A DNA stretch of 64,000 nucleotides, from assembly GCA_964023275.1 (NCBI GenBank), contig OZ029916.1, positions 32,642,587 through 32,706,586 on the forward strand, read 5' to 3'. The notes under the pieces were generated by a model. The model had not been told where the DNA came from. It saw nothing but the letters and a program-made list of their open reading frames with translations, and did not search any database. Of this stretch, positions 46,301 to 57,470 are shown in pieces. The stretch comes from Norana najaformis. Its lineage: Eukaryota > Annelida > Clitellata > Crassiclitellata > Hormogastridae. The translations under genes were made by a program, and so were the position numbers. Positions within the stretch are counted from its first letter, which is position 1. The number at the start of each line of letters is the position of its first letter.

Positions 46301-49300
46301 GTTCAGGAGACTGCATAAACCATTTTACCTTTTGACTGGGCTCTATGGTCCACTGGCAAATGCTTCTGAATGGCAATTCACATATACCATGCTTTTTCAT
46401 GCATTCAACTGTCCTTCAGGAACAATTTTCCACCATAAATCTGAACTGTTTACCACATGCAGCCCAAGAACCATGTTCAATTGAACATGATTTGGTTTTA
46501 TCTGTCAGAAAGCCAAGTTTCACTGCACATGCAAGATTCTTTTCCGGCACCACATAAATATCCACATATAAACACATTCACAACCACGTAAGTGTATCAA
46601 ACAGCTTGTGTAATGCACCATCTTAGGATCTGCCATACTTTTAAGCACCTTTGTGAGGTTCTTTAGCATTTTTGGGAGGTTCTTAAAAAGTGCTATACAA
46701 ATAGGCAGATATATACGTACATTACATACATACAAGTATAGTTTCTGTCAAAATTTTTATTAACTGAAGACTAATCGTGACAAATGCTGTCAGCAACATC
46801 CTGGGGAGGCAAAAAGGCAAACCCAGAAAGGATTAAGATCCTTGTTCTACGGCTGCCTATTACACAACGCTAGGGAATTACGCAGACAAACTAATTCGCT
46901 CAATTCAACAAGCAAACCTCACTTTCAATTTCAGAAAAAAAAGAAAGAACAAAGAAATTAAGTTAACCATCATCAAATAAATGTCAAATAACCACATCAT
47001 AAGATGCACTCTGAGTGCACAAGTGCTTTATAGAAATGCAAATGCAATTAAATATATACAAGTATATATTTTAAAATACGCACATAAACATTAAAAATAT
47101 AAATACAAACATAAATATTTAAATGTAAATAAATACATAGGTTGGCTAATGAAAAATGGGCATGTGTATTAAGATGCAAAGACAGAAATGAAACTAGACT
47201 ATCACACAAATATTAAGTGCAGTTAAATAACCCTTAACCAGGAAAAAGAGCATGAAAACAAAAGCACAGTATAAAGCCTGTTGCTGGCCAATTCAAGTGT
47301 GTCTGAAATTTACAGCATGGTACTTCCTGGTGAAACTTCAAGTGAAAGTGTTTAGATGTGTTGCATAAAAAGTAGAGCAGGTAAGGTTCCTATATTCCAT
47401 ATTTCAGCAGGATGAAGGGGATGTGCTAATCTCAATCGCTTAAGTCCCGAGTCAGAAAGTGACAAATCTCATGGCTTTTGTGCACTGCTAGACTCGACAT
47501 ACATCTTAAATTTATTTCAAGAACAAATCTGAAATGCTTGTCACAAATTGAGTCAAATACCCAAGATTAAAGGGTCTTTTGATAAGTGATTAAAATGCGG
47601 GTTAGAAGAAATTTAGCACCACTTGGCAATTATTTTCTTACGTAAACCCATATTAATGAACGCATATTTATACAATGGCAACCAGACATTTGATCACCAA
47701 GTATTTGTCTCACAATGTTTAATCAAAAGATGCTTAATCACGCAACATTTAATCACACGAAATGTGATCAGCCAATGTATGACCATAAGTGTTTGTTCAA
47801 ACTAAATTAGATCATGGGCATTTAAGAACTTAAGTTATAATAATTTAAGCATGGGGAAACAATACTGGGGAAGCCGATGTAGGCATCTCAAAAGTGCAAT
47901 AAAATTATAATGTATTTCTGCACATCCATATACTACTAAAGGTATATGTCAACATGAAAGGTACCTCACAAGAGTGCTTCCCACTGGTCAAATAGATGGC
48001 AGAATTCTGAAAGAATGACAAGTTGTGTGTTTATGAGTGATGTATAGCTGAAGAAAGCCTCCACTGGCTGCCTCACACAAACCAAAGAAATGCAGAAGTA
48101 TACACTAGTATGTATGTTTGTATGAATGTGTGCACGTATGTTTTTATGTATGTATGTAAGTATATATGTATGTATGTACACATATATGAATTTATGTATG
48201 TATGCATTTACTGATGCATGCAAATATATGTCAGTACAGGCATGTATGCATATTATGAAGTCAGTGAGGCAGCTGAACTAACCCATTTCTCCAACAGCCT
48301 GGCTGGGGTTTGGCAGGCTTCTCTGTTCAGGTTCTTTCTTGAAATTGTTGTTCTTGTTTGAATTCAAAGAACGACTGCCCGTATTGAACACTTCATCTGG
48401 AACTAAACATTGTCAGACAATTTGCATGATCAGGAAGTGCAAATCAGTTAAAGGAAATCTTTCCGCAAGCACTCAAGAAAGCCTCCACTGGCTGCCTCAC
48501 ACAAACCAAAGAAATGCAGAAGTATACACTAGTATGTATGTTTGTATGAATGTATGGATGTATGTTTTTATGTATGTATGTATGTATGTACACATATATG
48601 AATTTATGTATGTATGCATTTACTGATGCATGCAAATATATGTCAAATATAATTTCTTTCTTGAAATTGTTGTTCTTGTTTGAATTCAAAGAACGACCGC
48701 CCGTATTGAACACTTCATCTGGAACTAAACATTGTCAGACAATTTGCATGATCAGAAAGTGCAAATCAGTTAAAGGAAATCTTTCCGCAAGCACTCAATT
48801 TAACACACACACACACATTAAGTGTTCCTAACATAGTACTTAGTGTTTTTGATGGAGAGTAAAGCAATCAAATGTTTACATTTATATGTAAATTACTGGT
48901 CCAAGCAAAATACAGATTTGTGGTACATAATTTACAGTGATCAACATCATGCCCACTGGAAATAAGATACAAAGCAAATAAGGGCTGCTTACATGCATAC
49001 ACCGGTCACCCCAAAATCAAGTGAAGTCCAACCCAATCCAATCTTGAAAGTTACAACACCATTATGCACAAGTCAGTTACAGAACTGGCTGAGATGCAAC
49101 ACAGCAATTTAACTAGGATGCGTTACAATGAAGTCATATGCTAATGCCGAATTAAATCCAAGATCCATGTCGTTTGCTGCAATATGTCAGAATCTGCATT
49201 AGAATGATGCACGTTACAAGGATGCATATTGCACCGGTAGATATACTTAAACTGTTCTTAAATTATTTGCACAAAATGGACGTTACACAAAATTGGGTCA

Positions 49301-52300
49301 TTCCACCTCAATTCAACAAATGGCTCCAGCTCGACCATCTTGGATTTCAATGAAAATTTTACAGAATGTTTATTATGGTATTATAGGAAGTTTCACAAAA
49401 TTTTATATCAAGATGATAAGTAGTTTTGAAGGTACTGAGGCTCAAAGACGAATGGGGTGACATCGTTTTTGCCATTTTGGAACTCACATCTAAATCTGTA
49501 ATGATGTTCAGAATCTCATAACTTCATTAATATTGCAGATAATTTGATGAAATTTTCAGGATATTTAGTCTATGTTGTTTAGATGAAATGCTGAAAAAAT
49601 AATGGTGAGTGTTGAAAATTGTGATATTATGACCCATCTGAAAATGGTTTAAAAAACGTGTGCATGTCTGATGATCATACTTTGCAGCACCGACGTGGCC
49701 AAACTGATGTAGTATTAAAGAATGTTTTTACAATTCATAATGCTAATATACTTTCTCTACAAAAATATGCAGAAATATTCTTTTCCTGATGCATGTCTGC
49801 TACCATACGGCCTTCCAAAAATGGAAAATTGTATTCTGAAGACCATTTTCAAAGCCAAAGATCATGGGACAGGTCATGGCACAATGCAATTTGCATCATT
49901 GGAAAGAGTAGCTCAGAGACTGTAAGTTCACCAAAAATGGTGATGGGGTTCCTTCTTATTTATGCTATACTTTTATTTCATATGTGGCAATGTTTTTCCT
50001 GCATCTTAACATAGGCTGGAAACGTTTCCTGAGCTGTTTCTGACATACCATTTCAGATTTTCAGTCCAGGATTGCTCCAGAAGGATATTCCAATGCACTA
50101 GAAACCACATCTGTAAGTCACTGTACATAACAGAGTGCATGACGAATAGATCCCCCCCCAGGTAACAGAGCACTGTGTTTGCCGACCAGGCTGGCTTGAC
50201 ATAAGAACACTGATCAATCCCTTGTGGTAAAGAAATGCTTTGGTGACTATACTCATGGCAACTAAGAAAATGCATAGTGCTACATAAGGAAAAATTATCA
50301 GTGGGACTCAGTGTTAGGATTTAACTAGGCAGCATTTGTCTTTTACCTCTTAGCAAATGGTAAGGGTAAGACAACATAAAGTAAGTTAAGGTGAGCTAGG
50401 ATAAGGTAACATAACTGACTATGCATTTGTTACATGTCTATTAACAACAGTCATCAGAGGTTTGGTCCTGGAGTTGAAGGATATTTTGGCTGAAGCACAG
50501 ATCCAACAAAAAAGGAGTTTATCCACCTACTGGACAACCCTCTCCTTTGGGCCAAATGGCTTGAAAACAAACAATGCACTGGTCAGGAACTGTGGCAATG
50601 GTGGTGAGAGACAAATTAACACCTGCCAATCACAGTACAAGTAGTTGGCCTTTTTCTCTGTAAAAGGCACAATAATACAATACAATGCAACACAAAATAG
50701 GTCAATAAACGAGTTTTTATATCATCTTATCTTATCTCATGAAAGATCATTTCTGCTCTGAAAATTAGCCTCACCACATTTTAAGGCATTCAAGACTGGA
50801 GTTTAAAGAATTCAGGCAAATCAATTTCCTGCTGTTGGCTTTAATACATCAGGAAGTTCATTTAGCGAATCTCAGCATAAGTAAATAATGCATCTGTTAA
50901 CACACCTTATGTCCATCGGCTGAGCGAGGAATGGTAGGCGTGGACAAACATTAAATATAAACAAAGCAAACAAAGGAAAAGGCACAGCCATGCAGGCAGA
51001 CAAACAAAATGACAATGCTGCACAAACACAAAGATATGTATTACCGAGTCTATAACATACATGAATCAAAAGACTTTTCTCAAAAAATTTCACTGAACGA
51101 GGATATAGTCTGAAGACATAACCAAAGGCAGGGACATAAACAACTATTTCTTACACAAATGATGATTTAAGCAATGCAGGTGATGGTTTTATGAATAACA
51201 TGGCCCACACAAGGCTTGGAAAAACCCAATTTGTGTCTGATCACAAACAACTTTGTTGAAGAATCACTAAGAGCAGACTGAGAGTGGAACTCACGTAATC
51301 TAAATCCAAGTTTAATCAATGTTTAATGAGGTTACACCAAACTTTACTTAAATCATGACGCCCAAATACCAATGAGAGGATCAACTCTGATCAATCTACC
51401 CTGGCTTAAAACCTGGTCATTCTTATCTCTCCTAACTCACAGTCTGCTCTTTCAATTTACTGTATTTCTTGTAAATAAAAGCAAAACAGCACTGAATCAA
51501 CCTTTCCAATACACCTAGGTCACATTCTTCAAATCTCCAAGAAGAAACTGGAATAGTTTATTGGCAGGTATCCCTCTAAATGACTAATATGTGAAGACAC
51601 AATGGTAGCCAAAAGATACCAAACCCAAATATTCAAAAATGCATAAAAATTAGGTTAATTTTACCAGCTATTATAAGCATAGATAGAACGCATAGGTAAT
51701 TTAAACAATCGTTAACAATTTGTAAAGCACATATATGAGGAAAAAGAGCAGCTAATGCCCAGAAGCCAGCCACTGGAATGAAGTGCTAACAACTTAATTT
51801 TCTTAGCCTCAGCACATAAGGCAGCTGGCATTTCATTGCCCAATCTTCCCACCAAAAGGGCACATTCAGCGTACTTATTTTACAGCCAAGGTCGTTAAAG
51901 GGTGCTAGTAGATCAGAAATTTTGAAATATCTTTCTGTCTTGGTAGAGATGTCAATTCCTGATGTTTGAGTTGACAATCGAGCAAAATAACCACTAGACT
52001 ATCACATACCTCGGAGCAACTAACTGGAGAAGTCAATTAGCAGAAGATAAGGGAAGGTAAATGGATATTAGTTACGTGAAATAATCAGCTAAACTAGTCC
52101 CAAACGAAACCAAAATCTGCTGCATAGATACTTAAGCAAACAAGCCAAAGCAATCATTTGTTTGTTAATTTATTCATTCATTCAGCACCCTTACAAATAT
52201 CTATTAAGCTGTGCTACCAACCCAAGCCAGCAAGAGAAGTTTTCAAGTCTTGATCAAATGGCCACATTCAGTCCTTGGATAGTTAAAGGTCCAAACGCAG

Positions 52301-54769
52301 AGGAAAGCCATCTCACATACACTGGAAATTTGTTATAGCACTGTTTACTTTTGTTATAATCCTGCCTTATAACAAGGTCATGTTATAATGAGGTTATTTT
52401 CTAAAGCAGACTAATTTTGGATCCATGTCCCATACTGTGTTATATCAGAATCTGTGTTATAACTAATGATGTTATAATGAGCCTTCAGTGTACATGGTCC
52501 AACTGTAATTCTAATTTGTAAATGTAACTGGACATTTATAATGCACCACTTCAAGAACAAACTCATCTGGGGCGCTCCCGACCCAGACTACTGATTATGA
52601 GGCATGACTGCCTATTCTGTGGTAGGATTAACAGTTCACCACAATAAAAAACAATACAGCTAAACGTACCATATGATTCAGCTCAATATATATTTTCCAT
52701 TACCTTAAGTCACATTTGTTTAGATCACTCAGAAAGCCATGTATGCAGCACTTTGTCAGGTTCTTAAAAGTAGTTATTATAAATGCTTTGATATTTTTAT
52801 ATATATATATACCCATTCCACGTAGCAAATCGGCCGCTCTTTGCAGTTTAAGTTTGAGTAGGAACAAGCAAAGCATCTCGACGGTAGCATTGCTGTGACT
52901 CCAGTATGTAAGAAGTTCAGACGTTGGGCTCTGCGAAGGTCGTAAGATACAGAGCTCAAAACTCTGAATCTTGTCCACATTCAGACCAATCTCTTCGGCT
53001 GAAAAGAACACAATTACATTCCGTTGACCAATCTCAACCACTGCTAAATAATGTTAGCTTCTGGCCAACTCCACTGGTGCAGCTAAGCATCCGGACAAAT
53101 ATTAGGCTTTGACAAACTTCTGCTGCCAAAATCCGAGCTAAATCTAAGCCTTCTTTGACCAATCTTTGCCAAAGCAAACATGGCGATGATTGACGACTCT
53201 GATCAGGGATGATGAAGGAATGACGAAGGAATGATGAAGACAGGGAGATCAATAATGATAAAACATTATTGATCTCCCTTATTGGATAAAATGGGCAAAG
53301 ACACTCCTGCAAAATATTTGTGCAAGTCAGTCGGCTACAAAAATCGTCAGACTGATTGAATACATAAATCATCAGATTGACTGAAATAAAAAATGAACAA
53401 TAGTATTTATATACATCCACACAATACTCACAACCACATGATCAAAGTAACTCCTTGTGAGAAAATAAAATTAAGTTGAACAAGATGATGAGCAATCTCT
53501 TGAGCTAACCCCAAGAAGCAGGCATGGGTACGAAGTCTTAGCAACTTTTTCTTAGCCTCAACAAATAAAGGTTGGTGGCCACACCTCTCCCTCACCATCT
53601 GATCTTCTCACCAACACTGTATGTTTATGTACTCTTTATTTAGATAAGTTTGCTAAAAGGTGCAAGTGCAGCACAAACCTCAAAACATCTTTCTACCCTG
53701 GTAGGGATTTGAACCCCATCAAATCAAGTCTGGGTTGACATTCCAGCACTACTGTGCTATCATGCCCCCTCATTTAGTCTGTCAGAAAAATAAAATTTTA
53801 GAGAAAAGTGCTCCATTCATGATTATGGTAATCTTACATGCACTAAACGTAAACCCACACCAAAACTTTTGTATAAAACTCATTACATGAAAACTGATAG
53901 AACAGTCAGAGACGAATATCCCAAAGTTCATCCGGCTCTAGAACATGACATCATCGTAACACAAATTTGTTACGGATGTATGTATCTGGATATTTATTTA
54001 GTGTCAAAGGAATTGAAACACAGCTACCTGACTGGTCTAAAAAGATGTGCACTAAGATAAGCTGAAAATGTTTCTTGAGTGCTTTTTGCTATGAACAGGT
54101 ACCAAATATTACTCCCAAGGGCAGCATCAAAACAGAAGTTCTAGTGTACTTTGCAAACAAAGGGCAAATAGTTTTAAGTATGCATTGATAAAATATTTTG
54201 ACATATATATCTTCCGATCATCATGTGACGGGGAACATCACCGATACGAGGCTCATTATACGAGTCTCTACATTTATGTGACTACAATCCAGTGTTCTTG
54301 TTCTATCTACGCATCATTACGCATATTTTCTACATTTTAATGGAATCATGTCTTGATTTTGCCCCTTTTTTATTTTCTGGTCCTCAGTCTCTTGTTCATC
54401 CTCATATTGCTGCCAATGCATTGGCGACAGGATCATATCACAAATCCACAGCCTCAGTTCATTCAGTAAATTTTATTCAGTAAATTTATACTGGGCCTCC
54501 AAGATATCTATTCAGAAGCGACAAAATGGTTGAGCGTGGCTTTTCCCCAAGAAGACATGTTCAAGTGCTCGCCTGCAGCGGTGCGTCTCCGTTTAACTAA
54601 GAAACTGGTGCATACTGAATGTCGTTAATAACAATAATCTGTACCAAACGTCAATATTAATATAAATACTGAACACACCAAGCATTTTCCACTGCTGACC
54701 GACATCCAGCATTTCGCAGAGCTTTCTCCTCGTCGAGTAAGGCATCTCGTTTACGTTTTTGTTAGCCAT
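37362..54769 (-). CDS. IRAK/Pelle-family kinase: death domain + kinase, 13 exons
   Basis: Exons 54769-54679, 52998-52813, 48402-48283, 45608-45463, 44343-44109, 43652-43486, 43111-43056, 42240-42126, 41355-41237, 40643-40430, 39914-39849, 38473-38312 and 37493-37362 (stop TAG 37362-37364). All joins are GT-AG in phase; total 1809 bases, 602 residues. Death domain about 9-92 (GQQWKMLAEEIGLN; LLTYWSHSNATVEML; LQRAADLL), a Ser/Asn/Pro-rich linker 93-270 with PVESPD (239-244), then kinase: glycine loop GRGGFG 291-296, VAIK-type lysine K311, helix-C E328, tyrosine gatekeeper Y357 in CLVYEFM, catalytic HGD 407-409 in place of HRD, DFG 427-429, and GSRAYLPEDF in place of the APE segment. Such kinases join MyD88 in Toll/IL-1 signalling and pass the signal to TRAF6. 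Human IRAK4 is 460 residues, IRAK1 712. Introns carry LINE, SINE and minisatellites. Confidence 0.87.
37641..37715. repeat. 15-bp tandem repeat, 5 copies
   Basis: Five perfect GTCAAGTAAGCACAT units in the last IRAK intron, just before its final exon. The repeated LLDMC residues on the minus strand are a by-product. Confidence 0.9.
38745..39240 (+). mobile_element. LINE 3' end with reverse-transcriptase C-terminus
   Basis: Plus frame: LHWLSFPQRADYKLAMIAYK, CQHGLVPS, then after a stop further blocks fitting FGSRGFCYSCPTVWNALT and SFKKKLKTYMFN, the standard end of CR1/jockey-type LINE ORF2. It ends with ATCTGTTTAATAATAATAAT, a TAA-repeat tail. It is truncated at 5' and broken by stops, and lies antisense in an IRAK intron. 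Confidence 0.78.
40110..40390 (-). mobile_element. LINE-B-like 3' end fragment
   Basis: Plus reading ATTGTAATTGTAATCTGAC, CACCTCAAGAATAAACTCAT and CCACTCCGACCCAAATCAG parallels 61380-61640 and 52515-52640. It borders the 40643-40430 kinase exon. Confidence 0.45.
40730..40900 (+). mobile_element. tRNA-derived SINE (family 1), diverged
   Basis: Reads GGGTAGCTGATTAGCCGAGTT at the A-box position and GTTCAAGCCTCC at the B-box position, then CTATAGGGACCTTGAGCAAG and TCCTTCACGCACAGTTGCTT, matching the copy at 24355-24520. Antisense in an IRAK intron. Confidence 0.6.
41455..41880. repeat. 44-bp minisatellite with a decay gradient
   Basis: About nine units of AACTAACAATAGTTACTAAA plus ATGCACCAATTCTTTATTGG and AGT. 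The first five are nearly identical and later ones diverge step by step towards 41880. Each unit holds the short inverted repeat AGTAACT...AGTTACT. It lies in the IRAK intron between the HGD exon and the gatekeeper exon. Confidence 0.85.
48051..48797. repeat. Tandem duplication with period 424 bases, covering an IRAK exon
   Basis: Copy A is 48051-48474 and copy B 48475-48797, beginning AAGAAAGCCTCCACTGGCTG in both and ending at TTTCCGCAAGCACTCAA. Copy A holds the complete IRAK exon 48402-48283. Copy B carries the acceptor and the first two thirds of that exon (start 48724) but lacks about 100 bases including the donor. The copies are nearly identical apart from this deletion, so the event looks recent. 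Confidence 0.88.
48110..48240. repeat. (TATG)n microsatellite, present in both duplication copies
   Basis: Imperfect GTATGTATGT runs here and again at 48530-48640 in copy B. They may have helped unequal crossing-over. Confidence 0.85.
49290..49700. repeat. Repeat-like AT-rich block of unknown family
   Basis: Begins TTGGGTCATTCCACCTCAAT and AATGGCTCCAGCTCGACCATC and has the look of a dispersed element (long AT-rich sequence with an internal ATGGGGTGACATC). No coding region or terminal repeats were identified. It lies in the intron upstream of the duplicated IRAK exon. Confidence 0.3.
51735..52015 (-). mobile_element. tRNA-like SINE (family 2)
   Basis: The minus strand reads TGATAGTCTAGTGGTTATTT, GATTGTCAACTCAAACATC, GAATTGACATCTCTACCAAG, ACAGAAAGATATTTC. 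The same order occurs at 53565-53775. The A box is recognisable, the B box decayed. In an IRAK intron in sense orientation. Confidence 0.5.
52515..52640 (-). mobile_element. LINE-B-like tail fragment
   Basis: Plus reading TTGTAAATGTAACTGGACAT, CACTTCAAGAACAAACTCAT and GGGGCGCTCCCGACCCAGAC matches the tail of 61380-61640. Confidence 0.4.
53242..53279. repeat. Perfect 16-bp hairpin
   Basis: AGGGAGATCAATAATG at 53242-53257, loop ATAAAA, CATTATTGATCTCCCT at 53264-53279. Located in the first IRAK intron. The stem does not extend beyond 16 pairs. Confidence 0.85.
53565..53775 (-). mobile_element. tRNA-like SINE (family 2), best copy
   Basis: The minus strand reads GGGGGCATGATAGCACAGTA, GTGCTGGAATGTCAACCCAG, then GGGGTTCAAATCCCTACCAG (clear B box) and AGAAAGATGTTTTGAGGTTT. 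The body ends GAGGGAGAGGTGTGGCCACC. In IRAK intron 1, sense. Confidence 0.65.
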
Positions 54770-55299
54770 CCTGTCTCATCGAATTCCAACGTCAATACAC
54801 AAATCGCTCGAATGTTTTCCAAAATAGGAACTTTATTATCCTCTGCGACTTCGACAGAAAATGCCCTCGCAACTGTCCCACGGCTGCGACAGATCTTAGG
54901 CGATTATACAATTAGGGCAGTCTTAGCAGCCAATCAATGCTCGAGAAATTTCAGGGTTTACCCCAATTTCCAAAAGTGGAAAGGAGTGCCCATCGTCGCA
55001 AAATTTAGCGTGACGTTTAGTCAGTTCCTCATTTACTTTTCTTATCGAGGATTACATATTATAGCTCCCTGTGAGATACGTCACTTATAAATAAAGTATC
55101 TAGCGCCACCTAGCAGTTAATTGGCTACAGCAGGGACAATAGAATACTAACGCAGTACAAGTACAGTATGAGCTTAGGAAGGGAACGGTACAGCCAATAG
55201 GCTATTTGCAGCGCAAATGAAAGTTGCGAAATGCTACACTTGTGACCTAAAAATGTAAATAAATCTCAAGTTATAAGGACTGGTTCTTCGTTTCGTAAC
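54770..55299. other. Region upstream of the IRAK start
   Basis: Presumed promoter and 5' UTR of the kinase. No TATA or other core motif was recognised with confidence. A 92-codon plus-strand frame at 54812-55090 overlaps it and is probably chance. Confidence 0.35.
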
Positions 55300-55515
55300 G
55301 TATGTAAGAATATCACCGTCAATGGAACAGAGATCAGTTATGTTGATAAGCTTAAATATCTGGGCTGTTTTCTGGTTGCAGCCAAGTTATTCAGAGTCAG
55401 TTTACATGAAATGAGAGTTAAGTTTTACAAGTCATTCATCCAATAAATTCATTGAAAAATGAGCAGGGTTGAGGCCACACGGTCGCTATAGAAACCCATG
55501 TACATTTACATTTTT
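55300..55515 (+). mobile_element. LINE-D end with reverse-transcriptase coding
   Basis: Plus frame: NITVNGTEISYVDKLKYLGC, FLVAAKLFRVSLHEMRVKFY, KSF, the late region of LINE ORF2 (KYLG motif followed by the thumb/connection region). Then directly the D tail: AATTCATTGAAAAATGAGCA, GGTCGCTATAGAAACCC and ACATTTACATTT. The join suggests an internal deletion or truncation. This copy ties the tail family to a LINE. Confidence 0.72.
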
Positions 55516-56044
55516 ACGAGTCGTCTCTAATAAACTGAACTGACAATTCGAGTTAGTAGATTTAGTATAATAGTAGCATTAGAATTGCATGTATAGCGAT
55601 TGGTTAGCTGATTGGAACAAGGACTAAGCATAGTCTAGAGCTTGTTAGGTTCAGAGGGAAATTACTTCAAGAACCTGGAGCCTCTGGAACCAAAGACCAC
55701 AGGATTCAAAAATGGAATTGCCAGGATGCACTCCATGTCTACTCCCGGTACACCGAGTTATACTCCGAGTGTAGTACTTTCTGGCGACATAGATGCCCGT
55801 GCCCTGTAGTGTTCTCGAGTCGCTTGCATCTAGAATGCTCACTGATTTACTCAGAATCTACCCGGCGTATTCTCAGATGGCTCGTTGTGGGGCGGGACTA
55901 TTTTGGGAAAGGAGGGAAAACCAACCCCGTTGCCATTGGTTCTGCCTATCCCCATTTTCCTATCCATTTACCTCGTAACCAGAGGTCTTACCCAACTGCT
56001 TCCGACTACAAATCATACCTTTTTATCATACAGCCCTTCCCAGT

Positions 56045-56125
56045 CAGCACACGCACACGCAAACACACACGCACACAATCACACACAAACACACACAAAC
56101 ACACTGACACACACATACACGCAAG
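56045..56125. repeat. (CA)n-rich stretch
   Basis: Interrupted ACACAC runs with ACGCAC and AAACAC variants. Confidence 0.8.
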
Positions 56126-56689
56126 AGGACATTGCTGGACCAGTGTTGTTCAACACCGTCCCAACGTGTGAGTTCAACCTGCGTTGCCATCAAGGGCCGA
56201 TCCAGAACCGCTCCTCCCTCTATCGAAGTTTACAAATTAACCCAGCGCAAAGAGCAAAGCATGTGTGCAAGAGTGTATCCAGATCGAGAGCCATGCCACT
56301 CCCCTAAGTTCAGATGGGATGAACCATGGCACACGTGGCCCCTTCTAGATCGGCCATCGCTTGCATTTTATCTGTTTTGGCTGGGCTGTTTGATTCCTAT
56401 GCTTGCGCATTTCGACCTTAGCCTTAATGTTGAATGATCGCTTAAGGCTCGGCGTATCGGACTAAAAATTCGACCGAAGATACGGATTCGGAGCCGCGAA
56501 GTGATGTCGTTCTCTGAAAGGACAACCATTGATGTTCCGCGTCTTTTGGACGCGGGATTAGGAACCTCTATTTCAATACGCCACGTGTTGACAAATTGCC
56601 TCACGATATTAGCATAGGATAGCAGACATCGGAAAACAGCACGGGGTGAGGGTATGGATTACGTTAGTGCAGAGTAAATCTACGGGTTA

Positions 56690-57060
56690 GGGTGCTGGAA
56701 TGGCAACCCAAAGCTCGGAGGATGAAATCCCAGCCAGGGCAAAATATGTCTATAAATATTTTGTCCTTTTTTGCTCCCGGCGGACGGATACAAAATTAAT
56801 TCAGTGACTGTAAACCAGTGGCGTAGCTAGCCTTCCGAGGGCCCTTGTGCAAACTGAACTTTGGCTATTTTGCTTTACGTAATTGAGCAACTTGGCCTTG
56901 GCCCTTGGGGACCCAGACGGGCCCTGGCCTAGTGGGCCCTTGTGCTTTGCACAACCTGCACAGTCTATTGCTACGTCCCTGCTGGGAACATCAGGCAGCG
57001 AGGGAGAGGAACGGCCACCCACCTTCATAAGCCAAAGTTAAGTAAACTGAAGTCGCCAAC
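56690..57060 (+). mobile_element. SINE family 2 copy, interrupted by a MITE
   Basis: Reads GGGTTAGGGTGCTGGAATGGC, AACCCAAAGCTCGGAGGATG, AAATCCCAGCCAGGGC at the head and, after the MITE, GGGAGAGGAACGGCCACCC at the end, matching the body of the copy at 53565-53775 read in sense. Confidence 0.55.
56816..56981. mobile_element. Non-autonomous hAT (MITE), 166 bp
   Basis: Left end CAGTGGCGTAGCTAGC; right end reversed CAGGGACGTAGCAATA; 11 of the first 15 match. Flanks CTGTAAAC (56808-56815) and CTGGGAAC (56982-56989) form an 8-base target duplication with two mismatches. No coding capacity. It sits inside the SINE of the preceding entry. Confidence 0.75.
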
Positions 57061-57295
57061 ACTTCATGCATATCCATGGCTGCCTCTCTGGGTTAGCTTA
57101 AGGGACCGCTAGCCTTCTTAAGAATCGTTAACGTTTGACGGTTACTAGGTGGCGCATCTGGCGTGTTTCCTAAGTGACTAGCAGGTTAGGCCTAACCTGT
57201 CCTTTTGTTAAACAGAAGTAGCAAACTGGTATAACTCATAAACTATGTTTCTGGTACCGTCCATATGGTACACGTGAATTAGAATTATATATATA

Positions 57296-57375
57296 CATAC
57301 ACACACATACATACATACATACATACATACATACATACATACATACATACATACATACATACATACATACATACA
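57296..57375. repeat. (CATA)n microsatellite
   Basis: About 18 perfect units, directly followed by a LINE-A tail at 57405-57470. Confidence 0.9.
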
Positions 57376-57404
57376 TGCTTGTCCCTCTTAATGTTGGGAG
57401 CACA

Positions 57405-57470
57405 TTGTGCCATCCGTTGATGCCTTGTGCATTAGACACCGGCGCATTAGAAGTTGCTAATTATTACATA
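57405..57470 (+). mobile_element. LINE-A 3' tail
   Basis: TGTGCCATCCGTTGATGCC, TTGTGCATTAGACACCGGCG, CATTAGAAGTTGCTAATTAT, then ATTACATACATACATAC: the tail runs into a microsatellite. Confidence 0.65.

Noticed and set aside
54812-55090. 92-codon gene divergent from IRAK
   Set aside because: Overlaps the presumed IRAK 5' UTR and promoter; no domain or splice evidence.
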